From contig JAINUW010000243.1 of assembly GCA_020205615.1 (NCBI GenBank), positions 1-64,000 on the forward strand: DNA of 64,000 nt, written 5' to 3'. The DNA comes from Panax quinquefolius. Its lineage: Eukaryota > Streptophyta > Magnoliopsida > Apiales > Araliaceae. Position numbers and translations under genes: made by a program. How positions within the stretch are numbered: the stretch's first letter is position 1; each line of letters starts with the position of its first letter. This document shows, in pieces, positions 1 through 12,732 of this stretch. A model generated the notes under the pieces. That model was given only the letters and a program-made list of their open reading frames with translations. It was not told where the DNA came from and made no database searches.

Positions 1-2684
1 TTATAAAATATTCATTATCGCTTGGGAATATTCGTTTGGTCGTGGGAATATTCGCATCTGTTTCAGAATATTCGTGATTTACGTATGCAAGCAAAATGCC
101 CATGTGTGGGCCCCATAACTCGAAAGCTTTATTGGATGAAGAAAACGATAAATATAAGTTGTTTTTTAAATAATGGCGAAGTTGTTATCAGTATTATCGC
201 TTGAATACCCGGTTAAAACACACTAATACGCCATTTAACAAGAAGAAGACACTCAGATCGCACCAATTATCGATTCTTACGTAAGAAGGCACTACTCAAT
301 AATGGTTACAAAGAATTATCGCTCAAAGATTTTATTGAGTTAATTATTCACGCTACGATATTTTTATATATATTGTCGCTTGCTTCAATAATCATTACAC
401 AAGATTTTTTATTATCGAAGCAATAATTCATATTATTTGAATAATATTATTAGATAACATTATCGGCAATGTCTAGAAAGTTCTCGCTCTAAGGAGAGGT
501 TTGGTCACCTAATATGCCGCCAAGAAGAAGAAATTTTATCGAAAGTTCTCTTCCTGAATCACCGTCATCACAATATTGTGATTCAGAATATTATTTGTGA
601 ATAATTAATTATTGATTTATATGATGAGGAAAATATTGATTTTATGTGGATATAGATGGAGAAAATTTTTAAAATGACAATTGTTGAAAATTAATATTTT
701 ATCTTTTTTCCGATAAAATAATTCATTTAAATATATTATTTTAATAATATATTAACTGTGATATTTTTACAACGAATGTGGGATATATGAGTATACGAGG
801 AGGAAGAGTATTTTTTGTTGCAATAAATGTTTAAACATGTTAAACATATTTGCGGACCCCATTTATTGATTGAAATTTGATTATACCGTAAACTCGCCTT
901 GGTTTGTGGATTTTGGTCAATTTCTATTTGGAATTTGGAAAACTTTCTTAAAGTTGTAGAGAATTGAAATTCCTATAAAAACTGGAGAGATTCGAATTTT
1001 CTGATGAAAAGGCTATTTATTATGAATTATTCAAGTTCAAGCTCAAATAATTGATTTTGGGAGTTTAAAATATTTTTGTAAGAAAAACGTTTTTGTTGTA
1101 ATTGAAAGACTCACATGTGTTATAAATGATCTGAAATCAGATTTCTAAGGTGGGCTTGAATATTTTAAGAAATATTATTATTTTATTAAATTTTTCGCTT
1201 TGGTGTTCTAAGCATTTTCCTATAAATAGGTGCTTAGGTTAGAATTGAAAATCACAATTTAACTCAAGTTTTTCTCTCTATATTATCGAGCGTATTCTTG
1301 TGAGTATTTTGAGTATACTTTGAGTATTGCTAGACGGGCAAGTTTCCTTCAAAGACTATATCTTTGTGATTCTAGCTAGAAGTACTCGATCTTTCGAGGT
1401 AAGTGGATATTATTTTTTTGTAATGATATTATTTCTTCAATATCATTACTTTCGAAATGTTGATCCAAGTTTTATCAAATTTGAAACTTTTTTCACGCTC
1501 TGGGTTACTATTCACGGGTTACTATTCATGAGTTATTATTCACGAAGTTACTATTCATGAGTTACTATTCACGAAAGTTACTATTCACGAAGTACTATTC
1601 GTGAAGCGTGAAGATGTTTTTGTGGAATTTCTATCTTTTTTGGTGTCTGAGTTACTATTCACGATATTTAAGACTATTCACGATACTAAGACTATTCACG
1701 ATATCTGCAGATTATTCATCGAAAAATAAAATTTCTTCTTTTCGTCTCAAAACATCTATTCTCGGATACTAACTCGATTGTATCCATGTTTTGATCATTC
1801 TTGAATTTTATACCACTATGATTATTTTTGAGGTATTTTCGACGTGGATAAAAACCAAGTACTAATCCTTAATCCTTAATCCTTGTCATTTTGTTTCACT
1901 GGATTCGCTTTAAAAAAAAATATTTTTCATCATCCCTCATTTTAAATGATGATATTATGGAATATCTTCATTCAGTAGTGCAAGATGAATGATTTCTTAA
2001 GAATATCTTTGGCCCAGAGTGCAAAGATGAATGATTTTTCAAGAATATCTTTGGCCAGTAGCAAAGATGAACAGTGTGTTTAAATGAACATGACTAATCG
2101 ATGAATATCTTTCGCCCTCAGAGTGCAAAGATGAATATTTGATTCCGATGTATATTGATTGATGTTATGGGGATAAAAGATAGACGATGAACTTTTAAAT
2201 TCATACATAGAAGATAGTAGTTTGCATTCTCTACTTAACTCTTCTAATGAATTATTATTTCACGTAATATTGATTTAAAATTTGTTGTCTATCAGTATTC
2301 TATTATATTTTTCCTCGTTGAAGACTAACGATAATTTGTTGTATGTTATCTTAGTCATAATATTCTTTATCGAAGCTAGTTGAGCTCACCCTTTTCCTTT
2401 TTGTTCCATTTTTCTCGTGAGGCGTAGAATATAATGAGTACTGAAAGGTCTGGAAATGGAATGAAGGTTTTAGAAAGGATTGTTTAGTAGTCCTCACCAT
2501 TTTGTAAAATAATGTATCAATAAATGTGATGAGGATTTAATTGAGTATAGATATTATCTAGAAGATAATATTTGTATTCAAACTCACAGCTTTTATCGTT
2601 GTAATAATAAAGTTGTAGTTGTTTCATACCATGTATTTGACAACCCGGAATAGGTGATGTATACCTATTTTGGGGACGTCCACA
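1..2684 (+). mobile_element. 5' LTR of Tekay-like Ty3/gypsy element (family A, copy A1), left end cut by window
   Basis: This block recurs almost entirely at 10,041-12,732 (same strand) and inverted at 36,853-39,655, which defines a ~2.8 kb LTR. About 130 bp of the left end lies outside the window. Within it are a TATA box (1,220-1,229), a strong splice-donor-like GAGGTAAGT at 1,397-1,404, 13-bp tandem repeats of the 'gttactattcacga' type (~1,505-1,690), ~40-bp hairpin-forming repeats with ATCTTTG and CAAAGAT arms (~1,965-2,130), and an AATAAA signal at 2,519. The LTR ends in a CA next to a primer-binding site. Confidence 0.85.
1220..1229 (+). promoter_or_regulatory. TATA box of LTR A1
   Basis: CTATAAATAG lies in the LTR about 1.35 kb after the LTR start and is kept in copy A2 (~11,270-11,281). 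It is followed about 60-90 bp later by a pyrimidine-rich 'tttttctctctat' stretch, as expected of a plant LTR promoter. The start of transcription, and so the R region, would be near 1,250. Confidence 0.6.
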
Positions 2685-2703
2685 GGCAGTATCGAGCTTA
2701 GGA
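2685..2703 (+). other. Primer-binding site of element A1
   Basis: Directly after the LTR end comes 'ggcagtatcgagcttagg', a degraded form of TTGGTATCGAGCTTAGG. The same sequence follows or precedes LTRs of families A, B and D in this window (12,735; 14,235; 23,625; 27,520; 63,120). It resembles the TGGTATC... site complementary to initiator tRNA-Met used by many plant Ty3/gypsy elements. Confidence 0.6.
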
Positions 2704-2872
2704 TATGATCTTCCTCAATGAGATCGGGAATAGAACTCAGGAGGAGAGATGAGTAAATCCTTCGCTGAGTGTGTCCTACCTAAGCTTATTTGTTAGTTGG
2801 TCAAGATATAGGGATATTATGTGATATATTGATTTCCTTAATTAACCCTTGTTTTATTATGATGATTTGAGA

Positions 2873-3656
2873 ATGTCGATCGAGAATATTAACAATGGAA
2901 ATGAGACCGTGGAGATGCTCGTACTCACCAACGAGGAGAACGCGGCAACAGTGGCAATGTTCCTCCCGTGAACAACACCATTGAGCGAGATGATGAACGA
3001 GGGGATGTTTAGAAGTTTTTTGCGATTCATGCAAAATCGGACGAGGAGACTTCGTGTTCAAAATACTGAGGAGGAAATGATAGCAATTCACGGGTTGTCA
3101 CAACCAAGCAGTTCAAAGAGTTGGGACCACCGAATTTAAGGGAAAGCCGATCCGATCATGCGGCGAAACATGGGTCAAACAAATTACCAAGATATTCGAT
3201 GTCTTGGGATGCACGGAGAACAGAAGGTTCCATTCGCCACCTTTATGTTCCGTGGCGAGGCGTATCACTTGGTGGAGAATGCGTGAAGCGTACCATCCAA
3301 TGCAGACTCAAAGATGTCTTGGGAGACATTTTGAATTATTTAATGACAAATACTTTCTGAAAGTGTTCGCGTATATGAAGGAAGTTGAGTTCATCAGTTA
3401 GAGCAAAACAACATGACCAAGCGGTGTCTCATGCAAGACGAGGCAAAGTTTGCGAGTTATCCGGTTTGCACCTCGTTTGGTGGAGAATGAGGAACGATTA
3501 TGGCGCGGATGTTTCTTAGAGGTTTGAACCCCAGATACGTCGGTATCTCATTTCTCATAAACTTTCTCTCTATTAGGATGTTATAGCGATGTGCTCAATT
3601 ATTAGAGAGAGATAACGAAATACGGTCAAGCGAGGGACCACAACCAGGATCGTAAT
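2873..3656 (+). pseudogene. gag (capsid) of element A1, frameshifted, split by LTR B1
   Basis: The gag frame starts at the ATG at 2,873 (M-S-I-E-N-I-N-N-G). Similar starts occur in A2 (12,923, MSIENI), B2 (14,066, MASENV) and B7 (62,959, MTSENI). Scattered pieces match a plant Retrotrans_gag domain: 'FKELGPPEFKG', 'ITKIFDVLGC', a glutamate-glycine-alanine-tyrosine-histidine stretch near 3,255, 'FNDKYF' near 3,340 and 'FLRGLNP' near 3,510. Each piece sits in a different frame, so the gene cannot be translated as read. The region is cut at 3,656 by a reversed family-B LTR, and gag resumes at 6,098. Whether the frameshifts are real or consensus errors cannot be settled here. Confidence 0.7.
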
Positions 3657-6097
3657 CGTGACGCCCCAAAATTAAGTATACGTCACCCATCTTGGGTCGC
3701 CACTTACATGGTATATAAATTCAAATACAACTTACTAATATAAGCGTGCTGTAGTACAATACGACATAAAGCGTGAGTTTGAATACAAATATTATCTACT
3801 AGATATTATACAAACTCGAAAAGGAGTCCTCATTACAACTATTATCACACTATTTCACGAGAATAGTGAGGACTACTAATGCTATCCTCCGGACCATTAC
3901 TCCGCTCCCCAGGCTGTCTCGGCTATGTTCTCATTTCTGAAGAGATAAAGTGAAAGAAAGGGTGAGCTCAACTAGCCCAAAGAAGAAATATTATGACTAA
4001 GATAATGCGTAATAAATTATCATTAGCCTTCAACAAAGTGTTAAACCGATAAAATACAATGAACAACCAGTTTAAGCTGCGCAATGGAATAAGCAATCCA
4101 TTAAAAAGAGTCAAGAGAGAATAAAGTCTACTATCTTTTAGGTTTTAAAAGGTTTTCATCAATTTTATCGCCGAGACTCAAACTTAATAAATAAACCACC
4201 ACATCTAATCATCCCCGTACCACGGTCAAGGATTTTCATCAAATTATCAATGGTCATGACTATACCGAATCACCCCGGTCATAATCATACCAAAACTATC
4301 CATCATTTGCATTACACGTGCCACCGAGGACTTTTGTCACATCATTTATATCAAGTCGTGATTATACCGAATGATCCTCATGGTCATAATCATACTAAGT
4401 TCATCTATGCGACGTAAGCCAAAGATAACATAATATAACATGAGGATGATGACAATGACATAGTAATTCAATAAAACAAGTTCAAGAATTATTTAATCCA
4501 TGAATTATTAACGCCCAAATTGTCAACATGAGCATCTTTTGTTTAGTAAGTAAAATTCAATAATGATCGAAAAGAATATTTCCATGAAAATCTTTGGATG
4601 AAACGCAAATATCAAGGATATTCTACTAATTTCATGGAGTATATAAGTCAAAGTTTTAACCAACCGGGTATAATAAAGAATGGAATAACAAAAGAAATCA
4701 CCATGCATGCGGTGCTTAGCAGACAGAGCAAAGTTATTCAACAGAATAATAATAACGGAACCGAGTCGGTGTGAAATTCACTGCAAGCGGGATGTTCCAA
4801 CGAGAATAATAAAGATGGAACCGGATCCGGTGTGTAAAACACACGAGATAGGATATTCCAACAGTAATGATAAAGGCGGAACCAGTCCGGTGTAAAACAC
4901 GCATGCAGGATGTTCCAACAGAATAATAAAAACGGAACCGAGTCCTAGGTGTAAAACCTGTGACGAGGATGTTCCAGCAGAATAATAGAAGAATGTCACC
5001 AAGTATAGGTAAACCAGCGTATCTGAGTTATTCCAGCAGAATAATAAGAATGGAATAACATAAGGATTTCACCAAGTATAGGGTATGCCAGCGTATCTGA
5101 GGTTATGTATAGGGTATGCCACTTTTACGGAGTTATTCAAATGAATAATAATGAATGGAATAATGTAAGTTCTCTTCAAGAAGAAAGAATAACACCCTTT
5201 ACCGTAAAAAGAACCTGAATATAGAAGTAGTGAAGTAGCAGAATACTCTTCTTCTTTCTATAACTTTCTCTCTATAGCTTCTCTCTATAATTTCTCTCTC
5301 AGAGTTTCAATGAATTCGTAAGAAAATAATGAAGGAATGAGCTTCTATTTATAGGAAAATGGAATGCATAAGAACTAATCCATGAATGAGCCGGTCCATT
5401 GATTTACTTTAATCTGACGGTCCATATTTAAAGAAAAATCTTTTAAATAAAATATAATATATTCTATTTATATAAAAACATTTTACTATGCAAAACACTA
5501 TGCAATACTATGCAAAACACTATGCAAAACACTCTTATCTAACACTATGCATAATAAAATATAATATATTCTATTTATAGAATAACTTTAATAAAGTATT
5601 CTATTTTATATAAAAAGATGTTTTCGCTTTTATTACGTTAATAATACTGAATAAAACAAAACGTCATTATCGCTATAATAATTCATATTATTAATCGACA
5701 ATAATGGAATCAAACCGAGTGACTTCTCACATAAGCATCAATAATCAATACTGGTATCTTTACTATGCAACCACGCGTGACATCGTACTTTTACTACCGA
5801 GTATTTCAACAAGAACTACGGTAAAACTTCCGCCGTTATTTCAATAAAATATTTTTGTCGTTTTTCAATCAAGATAATAATTACATTGTGGGGGTCCACC
5901 AATGATTGAGTAGTTATACGAATATTCCCTCGCTAAACCGAATATTACCCGACCAATCGAATATAATATAACCACTTGCATACTTTGCAAAATTTATAAA
6001 TACTACCCACAACTATAATATTATCTCAAATTCACACCATAATATTAAAAATTATTTAAACAAAATTTAAATTTTTATTGATAAAATCGGGTCTGCA
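3657..6097 (-). mobile_element. Solo LTR of family B (copy B1) inserted in gag of A1
   Basis: It starts with the reversed LTR end 'cgtgacgccccaaaatta' and finishes with 'gataaaatcgggtctgca', matching the ends of the complete family-B LTRs at 14,255-16,877, 49,167-51,632 and 56,835-59,282. It is ~2.44 kb with no internal sequence on either side, so it is a solo LTR. A 60-bp-class tandem repeat lies at ~4,740-5,000 and a TATA-like 'ctatttatagg' near 5,345. No convincing 5-bp target duplication is visible; the end bases look degraded. The U3 variant (short 'ctatgcaaaacac' repeats, 5,490-5,540) is shared with copy B6. Confidence 0.8.
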
Positions 6098-6440
6098 AAG
6101 ATCAGAGATAGAATCAACAGAATAATGATAACTGCGAGAAAGAAAAAGCAGACCGGACAAAAATGGTAACCCTCTGGTGGTAATCATGGCCGTAAGCAGT
6201 AAGAAGCGAGTCGGAGGAGATTTTAAAAAGGAGATTTAACAACGACTATATGAAGACAGCGGTCTTGGCGTTTGCAAAGAATCCGGTTCTAAGGGAGGAG
6301 AACGACCACCCGGTCATATGCTCTAAATCACGGAAAAGAGGACATATCGATCAAAGCGCCCACAACAGTTCAAGGTATGCTATAATTGTGGAAAGGAAGG
6401 ACATATCGCTTCGAGATTAGACGAAGCGAAAACCTAGTTC
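6098..6440 (+). pseudogene. gag C-terminal part of A1 with CCHC zinc knuckle
   Basis: After the B1 insertion the gag reading resumes. Codons at 6,378-6,416 spell C-Y-N-C-G-K-E-G-H-I-A-S-R, the first part of a CX2CX4HX4C nucleic-acid-binding knuckle typical of retroelement nucleocapsid. The last Cys is lost in degraded sequence (the arginine is followed by 'ttagac'). A second partial 'RGHIDQSAHN' stretch precedes it. This marks the gag/pol border of the element. Confidence 0.75.
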
Positions 6441-6499
6441 AATCGGGGACGGTGACTCAAAAGATCATCCCGTAAAAGTCAAAGTCAACGATTAGGAAG

Positions 6500-9400
6500 A
6501 AGCGTTTGTTGTATTTGATGGTCATAATGCGAGGAACCCAAACGAGGTGATCACGGGTAAGCTATTTATAAATTCTCAAGTTTATACCTTACTTTGATAA
6601 TCTTGTCGCCATTCATTTATCTCTCTGCATGTGCTCAACGTTTAAACTTGACTCAGGAGAAATTAGACTTTGACTATCTATGGAAACTCCGTTAGGAGAA
6701 ACTTTCATCACATCCATCGTTTATAAATCTTGTTTGATTCAAGTTGGCACCATTACTCTTTTTGTTGACCTTATCTCTTTAAAGATACTTGCTTTTGATG
6801 TGATTTTAAGGATTGATTGGTTAACTACTCATCATGCCAAAATTGATTGTTTTTCGTAAGGTTGTTAGTTTTCATATTCCTAACCAACTCGTTGTATGCA
6901 ATTCAAGCAACTAAACCATTAAAATCAATCAACGCTATATCTAATCATAAAGCTATTCGTTTTATTGAAAAACGGATGTCAAGCTTTCTTAGCCCATGTT
7001 ATGGATTTGAATAAAGACACGTTAAATTTGAATAATATTCTGTTGTTATTGACTTTTCCGACGATTTCAGAAGAACTTCCTGGCCTACCCCCGTAACGTG
7101 AAGTTGAATTCTTTATTGATCTTGAACCCCAGCACAAAGCCCATTTCTAAAACCCCATATCGAATGGCTCCTATTGAACTTTAGGAGTTAAAGGTCCAAC
7201 TACGTGAATTGTTGGACATCGGTTTCATTAGGCCCTAAGACATCTCCTTGGGGTGTTCCTGTTTTATTTGTAAAGAAGAAAGACGGGAGTATGCGACTTT
7301 TGTATTGACTATCTGGAATTGAACCATGTCACCATCAAGAATAGGTATCCTACCTCGTGATTGATGACTTGTTTGACCCGATTACAAGGGGCACAATTCT
7401 TTTCAAAATCGATCTTCGATTCGGATATCATCGGTCAAGATTAGAACCGAGGATATTCCAAAGACCGCGCCTTGAGAACTCCCCAGATGGGCATTATGAA
7501 TTCTTAGTCATGTCTTTTCGGACTAACTAATGCTCCTACGGCTTTCATGGATATGATGAACCAAGTATTCAAGGAATATTTGGATCAATTCGTTGTTGTC
7601 TTTATTGATGACATCCTCATATATTCCAAAAGTCGTGAAGATCATGAGCACCATTTGAAGTCGGTACTCCAAAGGCTTCGTGAGAACAGACTATATGCCA
7701 AATTGAAGAAATGCGAGTTCGGCTTCGAGAAGTAGCATTCCTTGGGCACGTGGTGTCGAAACATGGAGTATCTGTTGATCCCGTGAAGATTCAAGCAATA
7801 CAAAGTTGGGGAGCAACCAAGTCGGTGGATCAAGCACGTAGCTTTTTGGGCTTATTTGGTTATTATCGGAGATTCGTGGAAGGTTTTCTAGAATCGCTAC
7901 TCCATTAACTTCATTAACTCCTCGGAAGGATACAAAATTGTTTGGAGCGAAGAACGCGAGAAAAATTTCCAAGAGCTTAAGAGAGACTTATTTTAAGACT
8001 GTTCTAACAACAATACCATCTAGTTCGGATGGATTTGTTATCTACAATGATGCTTCGTGCAAAGGGTTAGGATGTGTTCTCATGCAACGGGAAAGTCGCC
8101 TTTATGCCTCGCGACAACTTAAAGAGTATGAGAGGAATTATCCTACTCATGATCTAGAGTTGGCGGCCGATGCGTTTTGCGCTTAAAAATATGGAGGCAT
8201 TATCTATATGGGAGAAAGTGGAGATATATTCGGACCATAAAAGCCTTAAATATTTCTTCACTCAAAAAAGAACTCAACACGCGACAAATGACGTTGGCTC
8301 GAACTATTGAAAGACTACGACCACACTATTCAATACCATCCCGGTAAAGCGAACGTGGTGTCGACGCGATCGAGTAGAAGATCATATGCGGAACGAAGTG
8401 CGATGATGTCAAGTATAACGATAGAGCCAACTTTAATAGAAAAAGTTAAGGTTCGCTTTCAAGCCACCGATCCTAACTCGTCGCGTATGAAGAAGAAAGT
8501 ACAAGAATGAGCTATTCCTAAGGCGAGAATTGATGAAGAAGGAATACTTGAGTCCACTCTGACTTTGTGTTCCTAACGACTACGATTTGAAGTACAAGAT
8601 TATGATGGAGGCACACAATACACCATTTGCAATCCATCCCGGAAGTACTAAAATGTATCGTGATCTTCTACATACATTTTGGTGGAACAATACGAGAGAG
8701 AGATTACAAAGTTTATCTCGATGTGTTTAACTTGCCAACGATGTAAAGCGCGAGCATCTTGTACCTAAGGGTCCATTGCAACCACTTGAGATTCCGGAAT
8801 GGAAGTGGGAACACATTACTATGGATTTCGTTACACGGGTCTTCCTACGGCTTCTCAAGGCATCAATGCTATTTGGGTTATTGTTGATAGATTAACCAAA
8901 TCGCTCATTTCTCGCCGATACGGAGACTTATTCCCTTGAACGTCTTGCTAGTATATGACGTGAATGAGATTGTGAGGTTGCATGGCATGCCAAGATCCAT
9001 AGTTTACGATCGTGACCCAAGATTCACTTCAAGATTTTGGGTTAGCTTGCAAAAAGCTATGGGCACGGATTAACGATTGGGCTAAGCATACCATCCTTAA
9101 AGCAGATTGCATAATCGAAAGGACTATTCAAACTCTTGAAGATTTATTAAGACTCGTGTCCTAGACTTCAAGGGCGGTTGGGATAAGTATTTACCATTGG
9201 TGGAATTCTCTATACAACAAGATTATCGGCAAGTATAGGTGTAGCTCCATTTCAAGCATTATATGGACGAAAGTGTCGCTCTCCAATATGTTGGGATGAG
9301 GTGGGTGAAGCAACATTGTTGGGACCCGAAGTTAAGACGTATGACTCACCGAAAAGATCCAAATGATTCGATAACGATACAAACAAGACAAGATCGACAA

Positions 9401-9905
9401 AAAGAGTTACGCGGATCTTCATCGAAAGGACGTGGAATTTAATGTAGGGGATCATGTATTGTCATGAAGTTGCTCCATGGAAGGGAGTTACAAGATTTGG
9501 GAAGAGAGGAAAGCTCAATCCACGATTTATTGGTCCATTTCAAATTCTTGACCGAGTAGGAAATGTAGCCTATAGAATTGCGTTACCTCGAAAGTATGTC
9601 TCAGATTCATAATGTGTTTCACATATCCGCATTTCAGTAAATATGTGAAAGACCCGAACCACGTTATTGAGTTAGAACCGGACGAGATAGCCAAGACTTA
9701 ACGATGAGGAGGTACTGTCAAGATCTTGGATAGGAAGGAGCATGCCCTACGCTACAAGGTCATACCACAAGTTAAAGTTTTGTGGAGGAATCATGCTATA
9801 GAGGAAATGACACAGGGAATTGGAAAGCGGAAATGAAAGCGAGGTATCCTCACCTTTCCAAAACACCAGTACGTACGTCAATTTCGAGGACGAAATTTCA
9901 TAAGG
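6500..9905 (+). pseudogene. pol (protease, RT, RNase H, integrase) of Tekay-like element A1, multiply frameshifted
   Basis: Domain order is protease-RT-RNase H-integrase, which is Ty3/gypsy order. The protease (~6,540-6,860) has lost a readable active-site triad. RT spans ~7,150-7,900, with the catalytic '[11 protein letters not shown]' motif at ~7,598-7,632. RNase H (~8,015-8,190 onward) shows '[14 protein letters not shown]' and 'DLELAA'. Integrase has a zinc-binding His-His-Cys-Cys region (~8,600-8,745, 'HPGSTKMYRDLL', 'CQRCKA'). Its DDE core has 'WEHITMDFVT' (~8,808) and '[11 protein letters not shown]' (~9,008), and a C-terminal tail contains pieces like 'KVLWRNHAIEEMT' and 'NFEDEIS' just before the polypurine tract. 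That tail points to the Tekay/Del chromovirus clade. Stops and frameshifts occur in every domain, so no full protein is possible as read. Confidence 0.8.
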
Positions 9906-9912
9906 AGGGAGG
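9899..9912 (+). other. Polypurine tract of element A1
   Basis: 'cataaggagggagg' lies directly before the 3' LTR, at the end of the integrase tail. Equivalent tracts are seen reversed next to LTRs D1 (23,315), D2 (27,214) and B6 (59,283). Confidence 0.65.
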
Positions 9913-12732
9913 TCAGAAGACCTCAAATTTTTAAATAAAAAGGAATTTCCTTTATTTATTATTTTGAAATAGTAAGGGTTGATTTGATTAATGTGGATAG
10001 TTAAGGGTTAAATACGCAAATATTTCAAAATAAGCAAGTGGTTATAAAATATTCATTATCGCTTGGGAATATTCGTTTGGTCGTGGAATATTCAGATCGC
10101 GTTTAGAATATTAAATACGACACAAGCAAACCATATGTGGGCCCCATAACGGAAAGCGATTGGATGAAGAAAACGATAAATATAAGTTGTTTTTAAATAA
10201 TCTACAGGCGTAGTTATTCAAGTTAATATCGTTGGAATACCCAGGTGGTTAAAACACACTAATACGCCGTTGTTGAACAAAGAAGACACCGGTATTGCAC
10301 CAATTATTGATTCTTACGTAGAAGGCACTACTCAATAATGGTTACAAGAATTATTATTCAAAGATTTTATCGAGTTAATTATTCTTTGCATTGATATTTT
10401 ATATCTTTGTTGTTTCAATAATTGTCATTACACAAAGATTTTTCATTATCGAAGCAATAATTCATATTATCTCGAATAATATTATTAGATAACATTATTG
10501 GCAATGTCTAGAAAGTTCTGGCTTCAAGGAGAGGTTTGGTCACCTAATTGCGCGCCAATAGAAGAAATTCTTATTGGAAAACCCCTCTTTCCTGGGCGCG
10601 CGGTCACAATATTGTGATTCTGTAATATTATTTGTGAATAATTAATTATTGATTTATATGATGAGGAAAATATTGATTTTATGTGGATATAGATGGAGAA
10701 AATTTTTAAAATGACAATTGTTGAAAATTAATATTTTATCTTTTTCTGATAAAATAATTCATTTAAATATATTATTTTAATAATATATTAACGGTGATAT
10801 TTTTACAATGAATGTGGGATATATGAGTATACGAGGAGGAAGAGTATTTTTGTTGCAATAAATGTTTAAAACATGTTAAACATATCGGTGGACCCCATTT
10901 ATTGACAGAAATTTGATTATAGCCTGTAAACTCGCCCGTTTGTGGATTTCGGTCAATTTCTATTTGGAATTTGGAAAAACTTTCTTCTGCAAAGTTGTAG
11001 AGAATTGAAATTCCTATAAAAACTCGCGAGATTCGAATTTTCTGATGAAAAGGCTATTTATTATGAATTATTGAAGTTCCAAAGCTCCGAAATAATTGAT
11101 TTTTGGGAGTTTAAAATATTTTTTGTAAGAAAAACATTTTTTTGTTGTAATTGAGTGGCTCACATGTGTTATAAATGATCTGAAATCAGATTTCTAAGGT
11201 GGGCTTGAATATTTTTAAGAAATATTATTATTTTATTAAATTTTTCGCTTTGGTGTTCTAAAGCATTTTCCTATAAATAGGTGCTTAGGTTAGAATTGAA
11301 AATCACACGGTAAATCAAGTTTTTCTCTCTATATTATCGAGCGTATTCTTGTGAGTATTTTGAGTATACTTTGAGTATTGCTAGATTCAGTGCAAGTTTC
11401 CTTCAAAGACTATACCTTAGATTCTAAAGCTAAGACCGATCTTTCGAGGTAAGTGGATATTATTTTTTTGTAATGATATTATTTCTTCAATATCATTATC
11501 TTTGAAATGTTGATCCAAGTTTTTATCAAATTTGAAACTTTTTCATGTCGGGGTTACTTATTCATGGGTTCTTATTCATGAGTTATTATTCATTCAGAGT
11601 TCTTATTCATGAGTTCTTATTCACGAGTTACTATTCACGAGTACTATTCATGAAGCGTGAAGATGTTTTTGTGGAATTTCTATCTTTTGGTGTCGGAGTT
11701 ACTATTCACGATACGACCTTTATTATTCACGATATCTGACTATTCACGATATCTGGTCTTATTCAATAGAAAAATAAAATTTCTTCTTTTCGTCTAAAAC
11801 ATCTATTCCGGATACTAACTCGATTGTATCCATGTTTTGATCATTCTTGAATTTTATACCACTATGATTATTTTTGAGGTATTTTTGGACGTGGATAAAA
11901 CCAAGTACGAATCCTTAATCCTTAATCCTTGTCATTTTGTTTCCTTTGGATTCGTTTCTTTAAAAAAAAATATATTTTCATCATCCTCGGTCTTAAATGA
12001 TGATATTATGGAATATCTTTGGCCTGAAGGTCAAAGATGAATGATTTCTTAAGAATATCTTTGCTTTGTAGTGCAAAGATGAATGATTTCTGAAGAATAT
12101 CTTTGGCCCGTAGTGCAAAAGATGAGCAGTGTTTAAATGAACATGACCGGTCGATGAATATCTTTGCCTCAGAGTGCAAAGATGAATATTTGATTCCGGA
12201 TGTATATTGATTGATGTTACAGGATAAAAGATAGACGATGAACTTTTAAATTCATACATGTAGAAGATAGTAGTTTGCATTCTCTACTTAACTCTTCTAA
12301 TGAATTATTATTTCATTGCGAATATTGATTTAAAATTTGTTGTCTATTGTATTCTATTATATTTTTCCCCGTTGAAGACTAATGATAATTTGTTGTATGT
12401 TATCTTAGTCATAATATTCTTCTTCGAGCTAGTTGAGCTCACCCTTTTCCTTTTTGTTCCATTTTCTCGTGAGGCTAGAGAATATAGCGAGTATTTAGCC
12501 TGGGGTATGGAATGAAGGTTTTAGAAAGGATTGTTTAGTAGTCCTCACCATTTTGTAAAATAATGTATCAATAAATGTGATGAGGATTTAATTGAGTATA
12601 GATATTGTCTTGAAGATAATATTTGTATTCAAACTCACAGTTTCTTGTTGTAATAATAAAGTTGTAGTTGTTTACATACCATGTATTTGACAACTTCGAA
12701 TAGGTGATGTATACCTATTTTGGGGACGTCAC
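9913..12732 (+). mobile_element. 3' LTR of element A1 (copy A2)
   Basis: This is a complete ~2.82 kb LTR. It aligns with 1-2,684 over its whole length from 10,041 on, and with the inverse of 36,853-39,655. It holds a TATA box near 11,272, a GAGGTAAGT at ~11,447-11,454, 13-bp repeats at ~11,545-11,760, ~40-bp hairpin repeats at ~12,010-12,190 and AATAAA near 12,570. The terminal 'TGTAAGACC' expected from copy A3 reads 'tcagaagacc' here. After the LTR the sequence runs on into a second leader and gag instead of host DNA. Confidence 0.85.
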
